Translations under genes and position numbers: made by a program
The notes under the pieces: model-generated
What the model saw: the letters and a program-made list of their open reading frames with translations, nothing else
Told to the model about the DNA's origin: nothing
The model's database searches: none
Shown here: positions 41,182 through 51,848 of the stretch, piece after piece
How the letters are laid out: the number at the start of each line of letters is the position of its first letter
Position numbering within the stretch: position 1 is the stretch's first letter
NCBI GenBank assembly: GCA_016927475.1
Contig: JAFGMO010000028.1
Coordinates: 123,096-187,095 of the forward strand
Direction of reading: 5' to 3'
DNA from: Candidatus Aminicenantota bacterium
Lineage (GTDB): Bacteria > Acidobacteriota > Aminicenantia > Aminicenantales > Aminicenantaceae
DNA: 64,000 nucleotides

Positions 41182-42756
41182 TTAGTTTTTTCGATAGTGC
41201 GCTCCCCGGCTGACGGGATTGCTCAATGCGGCATACGTTATGAGCTGGGCTACTTGAATTCCGTGCTTCAGAACGACAACTTGAGAGTCCATACGGGCCT
41301 CTTTGTAAAATTTATCGATACGGTGCTTGAGGTAATCCAAATCTGCCCGGGCTCTCTCCAATCTTTTTTTTGTCCGAATAATTCCGGCATAATTCCACAT
41401 TGTCGACCGGATAGACAGCCAGTCCTGATTGATCAAAGCGGGATCTATCTCTTCCTCCTCCTCAGGATAATACCAGTTATGTATTTCCGACTCGCGATAA
41501 GCGAAAGATGGGTTGAAGTGCGCTGCAATGAATTTGGAGGCGTTGGTTCCCCATACAAGCCCCTCAAGAAGTGATGTGGATGCCAGACGGTTCGCTCCAT
41601 GAACACCGGTACATGAAACTTCCCCTACGGCAAACAATCCTCTGAGAGTTGTCTGCCCGCATTTGTCCACCAGCACACCTCCACAGGAATAGTGAGCTGC
41701 CGGAACGACCGGAATGGGTTCCCGGGTGATGTCGATTCCGTATCGAAGGCATGTACGGTAAATATTGGGAAATCTTTTTTTTATGTCGATCGTAGCATAA
41801 GAAGCTAAGTCAAGATTAACATAACTCGAACTGGAATTGGTCATTTCCTCATAAATGGCCCTTGTCACCTCATCCCTGGGCGCCAGCTCTCTTTTTTCAC
41901 AATATTTCTCCATGAATGTTTTCCCAGCCGGTGTTTTCAGTTTGGCACCTTCACCGCGTACTGTTTCAGAGATCAAAAAAGCCTCCGCGTCCCGGTGATA
42001 GAAGGAAGTGGGATGAAACTGGATGTATTCCATATTGACGATCCTGGCACCTGCCCGGTAGGCCATGGCATACCCATCCCCAACAGCATCCTTCGGATTT
42101 GACGTATAAAGAAATACGGCACCGCATCCGCCCGAAGCCAGAATGGTATACGGCGCAAAAATCATTTTTACCCGTTTTGTCCGGTTGTCTAAAACATAAG
42201 CGCCAATGTTTTGGGGACGATGGTAGTATGCCGTGGGATTTTTAGAATGATGGGGAACCGTCAACAAATCGACGGCCGTATGATCGGCAAGGAACCGAAC
42301 ATTGGAGTAAGTCTTCAGAACGGCGATAAACTTTTCTTGGATTGTCTGTCCGGTCGTATCTTTTATATGAAGAATACGCCGCCGCGAGTGACCCGCCTCG
42401 ATAGCATAATCCAGCTTATCCGGTGACGAACGGGTAAAAGGAATTTTCAATTCCTTGATGAGTATATTATTGACCATTTCCTGTCCTTGTTTGGCCAGAA
42501 TGTCCACCGCATCAGAATTGTTGATCCCGTCGCCGGTCTGAATGATATCATCCTTGAGAAGCTCCGGGTGGTCGTCGGGTCCCAGAGAAACAATGCCTCC
42601 CTGGGCATAATAAGAATTGGTTTCCTCCAGATTTCTATTTTTGGAGATAACAATAACCTGGAGCCCGCTCTTCGCCGCTTCCAAAGCGGCACTGGAACCC
42701 GCGATGCCGCAGCCGATAATCAGGACATCAGTGTGCCATTTTTCGTTTTTTTTCAT
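41182..42756 (-). CDS. nadB: L-aspartate oxidase
   Basis: VLIIGCGIAGSSAALEAAKSGLQVIVISK, SCGGVLVDKCGQTTLRGLFAVGEVSCTGVHGANRLASTSLLEGLV. Confidence 0.95.
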   Translation of the reverse strand: MKKNEKWHTDVLIIGCGIAGSSAALEAAKSGLQVIVISKNRNLEETNSYYAQGGIVSLGPDDHPELLKDDIIQTGDGINNSDAVDILAKQGQEMVNNILIKELKIPFTRSSPDKLDYAIEAGHSRRRILHIKDTTGQTIQEKFIAVLKTYSNVRFLADHTAVDLLTVPHHSKNPTAYYHRPQNIGAYVLDNRTKRVKMIFAPYTILASGGCGAVFLYTSNPKDAVGDGYAMAYRAGARIVNMEYIQFHPTSFYHRDAEAFLISETVRGEGAKLKTPAGKTFMEKYCEKRELAPRDEVTRAIYEEMTNSSSSYVNLDLASYATIDIKKRFPNIYRTCLRYGIDITREPIPVVPAAHYSCGGVLVDKCGQTTLRGLFAVGEVSCTGVHGANRLASTSLLEGLVWGTNASKFIAAHFNPSFAYRESEIHNWYYPEEEEEIDPALINQDWLSIRSTMWNYAGIIRTKKRLERARADLDYLKHRIDKFYKEARMDSQVVVLKHGIQVAQLITYAALSNPVSRGAHYRKN

Positions 42757-42812
42757 GTTTTCTCTTCCGCAACAAAATATTTATCGGTACTATCAGACTT
42801 CCCGAAAATGGA

Positions 42813-43646
42813 TCAAGATAAAAATTCCATACTGATATCAAGCGATTTGAAAGAATGAGTCAGTTTTCCAACGGAAACATAATCGACATTCAAGCGGGCC
42901 AACTCTTTTAGTCTCTTCCTGTCAACATTCCCCGAAACCTCGAGAGGGACTCTTCCCGAAACCCAATCGACGGCTAAGACAATCTCCTCATTCGTCATGT
43001 TATCGAGCATTATCATATCCGCCCCGCTCTCAAAGGCTTCCTTTACTTCAGCCAAAGATGTCGTTTCGACCTCTATTTTTATTCCTTTTGCTATACGCTC
43101 TCTGACCCGGCGGACAGCCTGTGAGATACTTCCGGTGAGCCGCAGATGATTGTCTTTGATCAAAACCATATCCGATAAACTGAAACGGTGGTTTTCTCCC
43201 CCGCCCATTTTAACGGCATGTTTCTCCAAAAGGCGAAGCCCCGGAGTGGTTTTTCGTGTATCGAGAAGTTTTGTTTTTGTCCCTTTAAGTTCCTTGGTAT
43301 ACAAACGTGTCTTTGTCGCAATTCCCGATAATCTCTGTAAAAAATTCAAGGCTGTCCTCTCTCCTTTAAGAAGAGATAATGAACATCCTTCAAGCCTCAT
43401 CAACACGTCACTCTTTTTGACCTGGTCTCCGTCTTTGAAACATTGGGTGCATACGATTTTTTTGTCAACTTTCCAAAACACGCGGCAGGCGACATCGATC
43501 CCGGCCGCGATCCCATCCTCTTTGGCGATTATAATCGCCTTGGATATCGAATCCGGAGAAATGAGATTTTCAGAAGTAATGTCTCCGGCAGGCATATCTT
43601 CTCTCAAAGCGATCTCAAGAATAGGGTCAATTTCCTTAAAACTCAT
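42813..43646 (-). CDS. nadC: Nicotinate-nucleotide pyrophosphorylase (carboxylating)
   Basis: LREDMPAGDITSENLI, LDTRKTTPGLRLLEKHAVKMGGGENHRFSLSDMVLIKDNH; start re-set to MSFKEIDP. Confidence 0.95.
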   Translation of the reverse strand: MSFKEIDPILEIALREDMPAGDITSENLISPDSISKAIIIAKEDGIAAGIDVACRVFWKVDKKIVCTQCFKDGDQVKKSDVLMRLEGCSLSLLKGERTALNFLQRLSGIATKTRLYTKELKGTKTKLLDTRKTTPGLRLLEKHAVKMGGGENHRFSLSDMVLIKDNHLRLTGSISQAVRRVRERIAKGIKIEVETTSLAEVKEAFESGADMIMLDNMTNEEIVLAVDWVSGRVPLEVSGNVDRKRLKELARLNVDYVSVGKLTHSFKSLDISMEFLS

Positions 43647-43702
43647 GAAAAAATTATATTTTTTTTCCAATATCCAGTCAAACATGACATAATCGAAAAA
43701 GA

Positions 43703-44749
43703 TTGTTTGATATGAAGAAAAGCGGAATAGTTCGTCGGAACATCATCTACCTTATCCTGTCTTTTTTGCTGTCCGGAATTTTAATAGCCTTTCTTTTTTC
43801 CCAAATCGAACTCAAAGACTTAAAATTCACTTTCAGTAATCTTTTTTTTTCCGGACTGGTGGGATTTGTTATCTTTGCCCTCACCGGCTCCGTTCTCAGG
43901 GCTTACCGGTATAAACTCCTTCTTCGGCCTTATCCTCCATCCTTTTTAAGCCTATTCTGGGTAACACTTATTCGCAACCTCTTCGTCGACCTTCTTCCTG
44001 CCCGGATCGGCTCGCTATCCTATATTTATTTAGTAAACAAGCGTCTTTATTTTCCCTTTGAGAGGGCCGCCTCTTCTTTTATTCTCGCTGTTATCTTCGA
44101 TTTTTTGACTCTGGGACCTTTCCTGATTGTATCCTTATTTGCCGTGGGGCTGAACGCTTCTTCTCTGAAAAAAACACCTCTTTATATCATATCCTCTCTT
44201 TTTTTCCTTTTTTTTCTACTGTTGACCTGGAAACTGGCTCCCTTTCTTGTTTTTTGTACCCGTTTGTACCGAAAGTTCCTACACAAATTCCGCTTGGAAA
44301 AGAAAAAAATATGGACCGATCTTTCCGGCAAGCTCGAAAAGACGGCCGGGCTAGTCGCTTACGCTGAAACTAAAAAGACTTTTCTCCCTATCTTCTTCCT
44401 CTCGGCGGCCATAAGGTTGGCAAAATATGCTGCACTTTTTTTTCTTTTATTCAGCCTCATCCACAGCCACGGTTACAATCTTTCCGATTTGAGTTTCTTC
44501 AAAACCGTTCTGGGAACAACCGGAGCGGAATTTACTTCCGTTCTGCCTGTAAAGGGCCTAGCCGGATTTGGGACCTGGGAATCAGCATGGGCCCTGACAT
44601 TCAACCTTCTTGACTTTGATAAAAAGATCGCCGTCATCTCCGGAATCGGAGTCCATCTCATAACCAATATTTTCGAGTATTCCTTGGGACTTTTCGCCAT
44701 TTTTATTCTTGCTTTTCCCCTTTTACGTTCTTCAAGGGGAAAAAAATAA
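43703..44749 (+). CDS. Lysylphosphatidylglycerol synthase TM region / UPF0104 flippase-like membrane protein
   Basis: 348 aa multi-TM; LRAYRYKLLLRP, LFVDLLPARIGSLSYIYLV, GLAGFGTWESAWAL. Confidence 0.82.
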   Translation: MFDMKKSGIVRRNIIYLILSFLLSGILIAFLFSQIELKDLKFTFSNLFFSGLVGFVIFALTGSVLRAYRYKLLLRPYPPSFLSLFWVTLIRNLFVDLLPARIGSLSYIYLVNKRLYFPFERAASSFILAVIFDFLTLGPFLIVSLFAVGLNASSLKKTPLYIISSLFFLFFLLLTWKLAPFLVFCTRLYRKFLHKFRLEKKKIWTDLSGKLEKTAGLVAYAETKKTFLPIFFLSAAIRLAKYAALFFLLFSLIHSHGYNLSDLSFFKTVLGTTGAEFTSVLPVKGLAGFGTWESAWALTFNLLDFDKKIAVISGIGVHLITNIFEYSLGLFAIFILAFPLLRSSRGKK

Positions 44750-44999
44750 CCTGTATCACGGATTGTTTTTTCCCTCCTTTTTGATTACAATGAAAAGGCA
44801 AAGCGGACAATTGATCTTTTCAGGCATAGAATCTTTTCGCAAATAATTAGCAAAAAAATTTTGGGGAACTCCCCAAATCGAATAAGACCAAAACATTATC
44901 AGGGATAGTATCTTCTGATCCCTTTTCTCTCGCGGTAAAAAGGGTACTGTCCTCAATAAAAGTTCCTCAGGAATGGAAAAAATAAAGGAAGGAACCAAT

Positions 45000-46163
45000 A
45001 TGACGGAAGCGATGAAAAAAGAGACCGAGCAAAGAAAGAGAAAATATATCCGGGACATCCTCAATAAAGAGTCAAAGGATATAGCCTTCTGTGTTTTGGG
45101 AGCCGGCCATGGAGGATTAAACATGGCCGCCCACCTAAGCCTTATGGGATTCAAAGTTAACCTTTTTAACAGGAGCCGGAAGAAGATCCGCCCGATTATT
45201 GAAAGAAAAGCCATTAAGATCGAAGGAGAAATCCAGGGTACGGCCAAAATCGACATCGCTTCCAACAACATCAAAGAATGTATCGAAAACGTGGATGTTT
45301 TAATGGTCGCGGTGCCGGCCACAGGGCACCGTTTTATCGCAGAAAAATGCGCTCCCTATCTCCAAGAAAAGCAGGTTGTCCTCCTAAACCCGGGAAGAAC
45401 AGGGGGAGCCCTTGAATTTCTTCAGACTCTCAGGGAAAAAAAATTAAGCCGTTTTCCCTTTATCGCCGAAGCCCAGACTTTCATATATGCCGCAAGGGCC
45501 ATGGGACCAGCCCACGGCAAAATTTTTTCCATAAAAAATTCGGTTCCCGTGGCAACCCTCCCCGCATACTGGATTCCGGGAGTCCTAAAGATCATCAACC
45601 GGGCTTTCCCTCAATTCATCCCCGGTGACAACATTTTTAAAACCAGCTTTGACAATATCGGAGCCGTTTTCCATCCCGCCCTGACTATTCTGACGGCTTC
45701 ATGGATTGAAGAAACTCACGGTGACTTCGAGTATTACATTCAGGGCGCCAGCAAATCCGTATCCCGCATCCTGGAAAAACTGGATAAAGAGCGGCTGTCT
45801 GTGGCCGCTGCTCTGGGCATTAAAGCTCAGAGCGCCCGCGACTGGCTTTATACAGCCTACAGCGCCACAGGAAAAAATCTCCATGAGGCTATCCATGATA
45901 ACCCCGGTTATCTCGGACTCAAGGCTCCTGACAGGCTGCATCACCGGTACATCGACGAGGACGTTCCCATGAGCCTGGTTCCTCTCGCCTCCATCGGCAA
46001 AATGCTTAGGGTCAAAACACCGACGATCGAGGCGATCATTCATTTGGCTTCCGTGATGCGTGAAATCGATTTTTGGAAAGAAGGCCGAACCGTAGAAAAA
46101 CTGGGTCTTTCCGGAATGTCAATTAAAGATATCCGCCTTCTTGCTGTTACGGGAGAGCTGTGA
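45000..46163 (+). CDS. NAD/NADP octopine/nopaline dehydrogenase family protein
   Basis: FCVLGAGHGGLNMAAHLSLMGFKVNLFNRS, VVLLNPGRTGGALEF; start MTEAMKKETEQ with GGAAGG upstream. Confidence 0.85.
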   Translation: MTEAMKKETEQRKRKYIRDILNKESKDIAFCVLGAGHGGLNMAAHLSLMGFKVNLFNRSRKKIRPIIERKAIKIEGEIQGTAKIDIASNNIKECIENVDVLMVAVPATGHRFIAEKCAPYLQEKQVVLLNPGRTGGALEFLQTLREKKLSRFPFIAEAQTFIYAARAMGPAHGKIFSIKNSVPVATLPAYWIPGVLKIINRAFPQFIPGDNIFKTSFDNIGAVFHPALTILTASWIEETHGDFEYYIQGASKSVSRILEKLDKERLSVAAALGIKAQSARDWLYTAYSATGKNLHEAIHDNPGYLGLKAPDRLHHRYIDEDVPMSLVPLASIGKMLRVKTPTIEAIIHLASVMREIDFWKEGRTVEKLGLSGMSIKDIRLLAVTGEL

Positions 46164-46205
46164 CCTGAACATTCAGCTTGCCGGAAATACGGGATTCATT
46201 TATAA

Positions 46206-47645
46206 ATGATAAAAGATATGAAAAATTCACCCAATTCCTTACTTGAATATTCCCGGCTGTCACAAAAAAATCTGGAACAAGCCTTACAAACAGCCCTCTC
46301 GCGAGGAGGCGATTTTTCAGAACTTTATCTGGAATATGCATCGTATAAACTTGTCCATATGGAAGAAGACATCATCAAGGAAACCACTGAAAGTATCAGT
46401 CTGGGGATGGGAATAAGAGTTATCGATGGGGAAAAAACAGGGTATGGCTATACATCCGACCTGGCGATGGATAAAATCTTAAAGACCGCCCAAACAGCGG
46501 CCGCCATCGCTTCAAACAGCCCGAACAAAACCGTCAGACTTCGCTCTATGCCTCTCAAACACAATTTTTATCCTATAAAAATGGCTCCCGACCGGGAACC
46601 GTTCCGTAAAAGAATCCAAATCGTAAAAGAGGCGTACGCCGCCGCACAAAATTTTCATAAAAACATCATGAAAGTAAATGTCACCCTTGCGGATTCCGTA
46701 CAGACCATCCTCGTGGCCAATTCGAATGGATTGTATATTTCGGATACCCGGCCTATGGTTAAACTCGTATGTAAAGCCATTGCTGAAAAAAACGGGGTAC
46801 GTGAATACGGGTTCTCCGGAGGAGGCGGTCGGGTCGGCTATGATTATTTTTCCCATGAACAATCTCCAAGAGAAATCGGACGGGAAGCGGCTGAAGAAGC
46901 CGTCCTTCTATGTGATGCCGTTGCACCACCCGCCGGAGAGATGCCCGTCGTTTTAACACCGGGACACAGCGGTGTTCTCGTCCATGAAGCTGTCGGCCAT
47001 CTTCTGGAAGCTGATTTCAACAGGAAAAAAACATCCGTATTCTGGAACAAAATGGGACGATTAGTGGCCCATCCTCAAGTCACCATTTATGACGATCCAA
47101 CCATCCCCTATTTTCGCGGCTCCTACAACATTGATGATGAAGGAACCATCCCTCAAAAAATCCTCCTCATAAACCGGGGCATTTTGAGTGGACTTCTGCA
47201 GGACAGGCTTTCCGCACGAATCATGGGCTCTTCATTGACCGGTCATGGAAGACGACAGGATTACAGCTCTATTCCTTTCCCGCGAATGAGCAACACCTAC
47301 ATCGATAAAGGCGAGTATGATCCGGAAGAAATAGTAAAATCAGTAAAAAAAGGATTTTACGCCAGCAAATTTCAGGGAGGACAGGTTGAGGATTCAGGAA
47401 AATTTACGTTTTCAGTCAGCCTGGGATATCTTATTGAAAACGGTCGTATCACGTCCCCGGTCAAACAGGCCACCCTTATCGGAAACAACATTCAAACCCT
47501 TGCTTCCATAGAGATGGTTGGATCCGACTTAAAATTCGGATTTCAAACGGGAACCTGCGGTAAAGAAGGTCAGTCGGTCCCCGTTTCCGACGGCTGCCCG
47601 ACTCTGAAGATTTCGAGAATGACAGTCGGCGGCCGCCAAGGTTAA
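46206..47645 (+). CDS. TldD/PmbA family metalloprotease (TldD-like)
   Basis: 479 aa; GVLVHEAVGHLLEAD metal motif, SNTYIDKGEYDPEEIV. Confidence 0.92.
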   Translation: MIKDMKNSPNSLLEYSRLSQKNLEQALQTALSRGGDFSELYLEYASYKLVHMEEDIIKETTESISLGMGIRVIDGEKTGYGYTSDLAMDKILKTAQTAAAIASNSPNKTVRLRSMPLKHNFYPIKMAPDREPFRKRIQIVKEAYAAAQNFHKNIMKVNVTLADSVQTILVANSNGLYISDTRPMVKLVCKAIAEKNGVREYGFSGGGGRVGYDYFSHEQSPREIGREAAEEAVLLCDAVAPPAGEMPVVLTPGHSGVLVHEAVGHLLEADFNRKKTSVFWNKMGRLVAHPQVTIYDDPTIPYFRGSYNIDDEGTIPQKILLINRGILSGLLQDRLSARIMGSSLTGHGRRQDYSSIPFPRMSNTYIDKGEYDPEEIVKSVKKGFYASKFQGGQVEDSGKFTFSVSLGYLIENGRITSPVKQATLIGNNIQTLASIEMVGSDLKFGFQTGTCGKEGQSVPVSDGCPTLKISRMTVGGRQG

Positions 47646-47649
47646 GTAT

Positions 47650-49281
47650 TCAAAAACCTCTGCCGAACATCCCCCAAAACTTGTCGCCCAATTCCATATA
47701 TTTCTGAATAGCGGCGCGGGCGAAGTTATTGGTGTATGAAGTAAGATAATCACGAAGCTCATGAAAATTCGGATCAGAATTTCCTTTTTTAAACAGTTCA
47801 ACAGCTCTATCCTCGATTACCGGCAGGTCGGAAAGCGCTTTATCTTCGAATTCTTTTACCGCTTCTTCGATATATTTCCCCGCTATGCCCCAGCGGACAG
47901 TCGCCAACTTGTTAGCCCGGCGGAAAGCCCAGCAGGCCGAATCCAAACGAAAACGGTGCTGAGCACATATGGCAAAACTCGGGGGAAGTTCCTTCACTCC
48001 GGCAAAAACCGGAATACGCGGACTCTGCCCTGGGCTGTCAAAGGCAAACCATGCTACGGCCCCAACAGGATCGGGAAGCCAATTCCGGCACTGAATAATG
48101 TGAGAATAGGAACACCCCGCTATAGCGATGCTTCTGCGGTATGGAACCGTTCCCGGTTTGAGCGTATTAAGAAGAGTGATCATATCATAGGACATGAAAG
48201 GATTGGCTAAAGTGCTTTTGATCATTTCATCGCTGCGGCGCTTTTTCACCATCAAGTTTTTTGTCTTATCCCAATCGGTTCCGCTATAAGTCTCTCTGTA
48301 TAAGGACATCATATCCTGAATGGAAACCTTTTTTTCCGGCTTGACCGAAAATGGAAGTTCTTCCATTTTCTCGTTGAGATCAAGAGAAGGAGCCAGCTTT
48401 TGGAAAACAAACAGCTCCCTGTCAGAATAAGGATGGCGTCCACTGTAGGCTTTCCAAAATACAAAGGGTTCCTCACTGTCAGGATTCCACCAACCCATTT
48501 CCTCCGCACATGAAAAAACATTATCAGAGGCCATAAAAAAATCAGGATTGTTCAGGTCGATTTTTCCAATCCTGGGGATATTGGCTGAAATACCCACATG
48601 ACCATCAGGTATTCTGGCAGCGGCCCAAACACCTCCGATCTCCAGGGGACCGGCACCGAAAATTTCAAGCTGCCAGACTTCTTTGGGATCAGCAATGGTG
48701 ATACATTCTCCGCGGTCGGAATATCCATATTCCTTGACTAATTCACCCAGCAGCTTTATGGCTTCCCTGGCCGTCCTGCATCGTTCCAGCATCAATCTTT
48801 CCAGTTCTTCGATAACAAATAAGCCTTCACTGTTATAAAGCTCCCGCTTGCCTCCTATCGTCGTTTCTCCGATAGCCAGCTGTTTTTCATTCATGCAAGG
48901 ATAAGCCGTATACAGATATGCATAGGTCTTTTTTACCTGAGGGATCGCTCCCTTTATTACCAATCCACGCATATCCCAGGCGGTCTCCGTGTGCATCGTT
49001 CCGTGAACAATGTTTGTTGTTTCTCCTTCTTTATATTCCCGTGCAGGAACGATTGTTACCCAGGTCCGGTAATTGCCGTCACAGGAGTGAGCCGTCATGA
49101 CGGAACCATCGGCCGAGGCCAGCCGCCCAACCATGATGCTCGTACAGGCGGCATTTTGAAAATCCACGCCGGCGAATCGGGCCGTGAATCCCGCCGAGAT
49201 AGAACTCTGAACACCAATGAGGAAAATTAAAATAAGAAACCAAACAAACCTTGATGATGAAAAATATTTATTGCTCATCAC
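47650..49281 (-). CDS. C69/U34 family dipeptidase
   Basis: CTSIMVGRLASADGSVMTAHSCDGNYRTW; GECITIADPKEVWQLEIFG. Confidence 0.9.
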   Translation of the reverse strand: MMSNKYFSSSRFVWFLILIFLIGVQSSISAGFTARFAGVDFQNAACTSIMVGRLASADGSVMTAHSCDGNYRTWVTIVPAREYKEGETTNIVHGTMHTETAWDMRGLVIKGAIPQVKKTYAYLYTAYPCMNEKQLAIGETTIGGKRELYNSEGLFVIEELERLMLERCRTAREAIKLLGELVKEYGYSDRGECITIADPKEVWQLEIFGAGPLEIGGVWAAARIPDGHVGISANIPRIGKIDLNNPDFFMASDNVFSCAEEMGWWNPDSEEPFVFWKAYSGRHPYSDRELFVFQKLAPSLDLNEKMEELPFSVKPEKKVSIQDMMSLYRETYSGTDWDKTKNLMVKKRRSDEMIKSTLANPFMSYDMITLLNTLKPGTVPYRRSIAIAGCSYSHIIQCRNWLPDPVGAVAWFAFDSPGQSPRIPVFAGVKELPPSFAICAQHRFRLDSACWAFRRANKLATVRWGIAGKYIEEAVKEFEDKALSDLPVIEDRAVELFKKGNSDPNFHELRDYLTSYTNNFARAAIQKYMELGDKFWGMFGRGF

Positions 49282-49556
49282 ACCTTCCTTTTTTCAAATC
49301 TTCGTTTCTTTTTGAAAGCACCTGAACAACATTTTTCGGCTATTATAATATAAAAATGTACCTGCAACCAGCTTTAGGCGGATCATCTCAAAGGAAAGAA
49401 CCATAGTTCATCAAATTTCGTATAATATTAACAAGATTAATGCGATATTTCTTATGAAGAAAAAAATCTATTATTTTTTCCCATCATCCGGTAGCATTTA
49501 TTCCCCCTTTATGTGTTCTATCATTGGAAACGAAAATTGAAAAGTGGAGATTTGCC

Positions 49557-51830
49557 ATGAAAAAACATTTGATATTTATACTCACCATCTTTTTAGCCAC
49601 AAGCTGTTTTTTCCCTCTTTTAGCCTCGGGACGAGAAAATCAGATAACCACAAAAAGATACGCTATTGCCGTCGGAGCCAATGATGGAGGCCCAAACCGG
49701 ATAAAACTTCTTTATGCTGTATCGGATGCCCGTTCCTTGATCGATCTTTTTCAAGAAATGGGCGGTGTTTTGGATAATGACAGTTATATCCTTTCCGATC
49801 CGGACAAAAAGACTTTTTTTACCGTTCTGGAAAAAGTCAAAAATCAGGTTTCAACAGCCCGGTCCGAGTACGGCCGAGTGGAGTTTCTTTTTTATTATTC
49901 CGGACACTCGGACGACGAAAACATACTCATTGGCAATGAGAAAATCCCCTACCGTGATTTGCGGACTGAAATACATAGCATTAATGCTGACCTTCACATC
50001 GCTGTTCTCGATTCCTGCGCATCAGGCGCTTTCGCCCGAATCAAAGGAGGCAAAAAAAAGTCTCCCTTCCTAATGGACGCCGCCTACAGCATGAAAGGTT
50101 ATGCCTACATGACTTCCAGCTCTTCGAATGAATCCTCTCAAGAATCCGACCACTTAAAAGCCTCATTCTTCACTCATAATCTTATTGCCGGTATGCGCGG
50201 GGCTGCGGATTCCAATCAGGACGGCCGGGTCACTTTGAACGAAGCTTATCAGTATGCTTTTAACGAAACCCTCACTCAAACGGAAAAAACCATGAGCGGC
50301 CCTCAGCATCCCAACTACAACATCCAGATGATCGGAACAGGCGATGTGGTCATGACGGATATCCGTAAAAGTTCGGTTGTTCTCACCATCGATAAAAATA
50401 TCAGCGGACGTATCTTCATTCATGATCAAAACAACGTCCTAGTTATTGAACTCAACAAACCGCAGGGACGACCCATTGAGCTGGGACTGGCGGAAGGGAA
50501 ATACAGAATAACAACCGTCAGCGAAGGATCCATATACGAATCACGGATTGAGCTCCGTCCAGGAGAAGATTTCTTCTTGGCTGCAGATCTTCTCCAAGAA
50601 ACGGAAAAAATTCCCGCCACGCCCCGCGGTATAAAAAGCAGTCCTCAGAGGATTTACAACGACCAGAACCTGGTGGATGTCCCCTTCAATTTTTCCTTTA
50701 TTTCCTTTCCCCCTATGAATTCCCGGTCCGTTCACCACGCTTCTTTTGCACTGATCTCATCCCACTGTGCTTATCTCGAAGGAATCGGCCTGAGTGCATG
50801 CTTTCAATTTGTCGACAAAGACGCCTCATTCGCACAGTTTGCTGGCCTGGCAAATATAACCGGAAGGAATATGCAATACATCCAGATGGCCGGGACATTC
50901 AACATCACGGGCCGTCTGATGGACGGCGTTCAGGCAGCCGGCGCTTTCAACTACACTCATGAACGTGTTACCGGAATCCAGATGGCCGGAGCGTTTAATT
51001 ACACCCGGCTTTTGGAAGGAATCCAGACGGCGGGAGGATTAAACATTGTTTTGGGGCATGTGTCGGGAGGACAGGTTTCAGGGGGCTTGAACGTCTCTGC
51101 CTCCCTATCGGGAGGGCAGGTTACCGGCGGCGGCAACATCGTTGCGGGCGATGTCACAGGCTTCCAAATTGGAGGAGGATTTAACCTGGCTCGCAATGTT
51201 TGCGGTGTTCAACTGGGAACGCTCAATATAGGCCGGGATATCGAAGGTGCACAGATCGGAGTCATCAATATCGGCCGCATCGTCAAAGGATTCCAATTGG
51301 GTGTGATCAACATTTCTCAAAGAATGGATCATACCTCTCTGGGTCTTATCAATTTCATCGCCCAGGGAAAAACCCAGTTCGATATATGGGGAGATGAGCT
51401 GGGATTCTTGAACTTCGGTTTTCAGCACGGAAACGGCCGTTTTTACAATCTTTATACGGCCGGTTTCAACAGCGCATTCAACCGTTATCTTTTCGGCTGG
51501 GGATACGGATACAACTGGAATCAACAAAAAAGTTTTTTCATCAGCAGCGATGTTATGGCAAAATCCGTTTTTCCCAAGTACGATTGGTCATGGCCGGCCC
51601 TTTGGATTACTCTGCGCCTTTCGCTGAATGTGTCCCTTTCGAAAGGTTTTTCCCTTTTCGGAGGAGGCTCCTATAATTATTTTTATACATCGAACGAGGT
51701 CACCCTGGATGAACCGTTCCATGGAAGCTTACTGAGTTGGAGTTCAGACAGGCACCGTCACTGGCTTGGCCTTTTTGCGGGAATAAAAATTCTTCTTTCA
51801 GACCGGACTTTACGAAAAGATTTACCCTGA
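49557..51830 (+). CDS. Caspase-family (metacaspase-like) secreted protein with C-terminal GxQ.AG..N repeat array
   Basis: LFYYSGHSDD (His) and VLDSCASGAF (Cys) dyad; about 11 tandem repeats of roughly 14-17 aa between aa ~420 and ~620; N-terminal signal-like segment. Confidence 0.82.
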   Translation: MKKHLIFILTIFLATSCFFPLLASGRENQITTKRYAIAVGANDGGPNRIKLLYAVSDARSLIDLFQEMGGVLDNDSYILSDPDKKTFFTVLEKVKNQVSTARSEYGRVEFLFYYSGHSDDENILIGNEKIPYRDLRTEIHSINADLHIAVLDSCASGAFARIKGGKKKSPFLMDAAYSMKGYAYMTSSSSNESSQESDHLKASFFTHNLIAGMRGAADSNQDGRVTLNEAYQYAFNETLTQTEKTMSGPQHPNYNIQMIGTGDVVMTDIRKSSVVLTIDKNISGRIFIHDQNNVLVIELNKPQGRPIELGLAEGKYRITTVSEGSIYESRIELRPGEDFFLAADLLQETEKIPATPRGIKSSPQRIYNDQNLVDVPFNFSFISFPPMNSRSVHHASFALISSHCAYLEGIGLSACFQFVDKDASFAQFAGLANITGRNMQYIQMAGTFNITGRLMDGVQAAGAFNYTHERVTGIQMAGAFNYTRLLEGIQTAGGLNIVLGHVSGGQVSGGLNVSASLSGGQVTGGGNIVAGDVTGFQIGGGFNLARNVCGVQLGTLNIGRDIEGAQIGVINIGRIVKGFQLGVINISQRMDHTSLGLINFIAQGKTQFDIWGDELGFLNFGFQHGNGRFYNLYTAGFNSAFNRYLFGWGYGYNWNQQKSFFISSDVMAKSVFPKYDWSWPALWITLRLSLNVSLSKGFSLFGGGSYNYFYTSNEVTLDEPFHGSLLSWSSDRHRHWLGLFAGIKILLSDRTLRKDLP

Positions 51831-51848
51831 AAACGTCCCCTGTAACAT

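Noticed and set aside
44756-45322. 188-aa leftward ORF overlapping the octopine/nopaline dehydrogenase-like gene
   Set aside because: Overlaps the conserved NAD-binding N-terminus of a better-supported gene; no RBS or domain evidence
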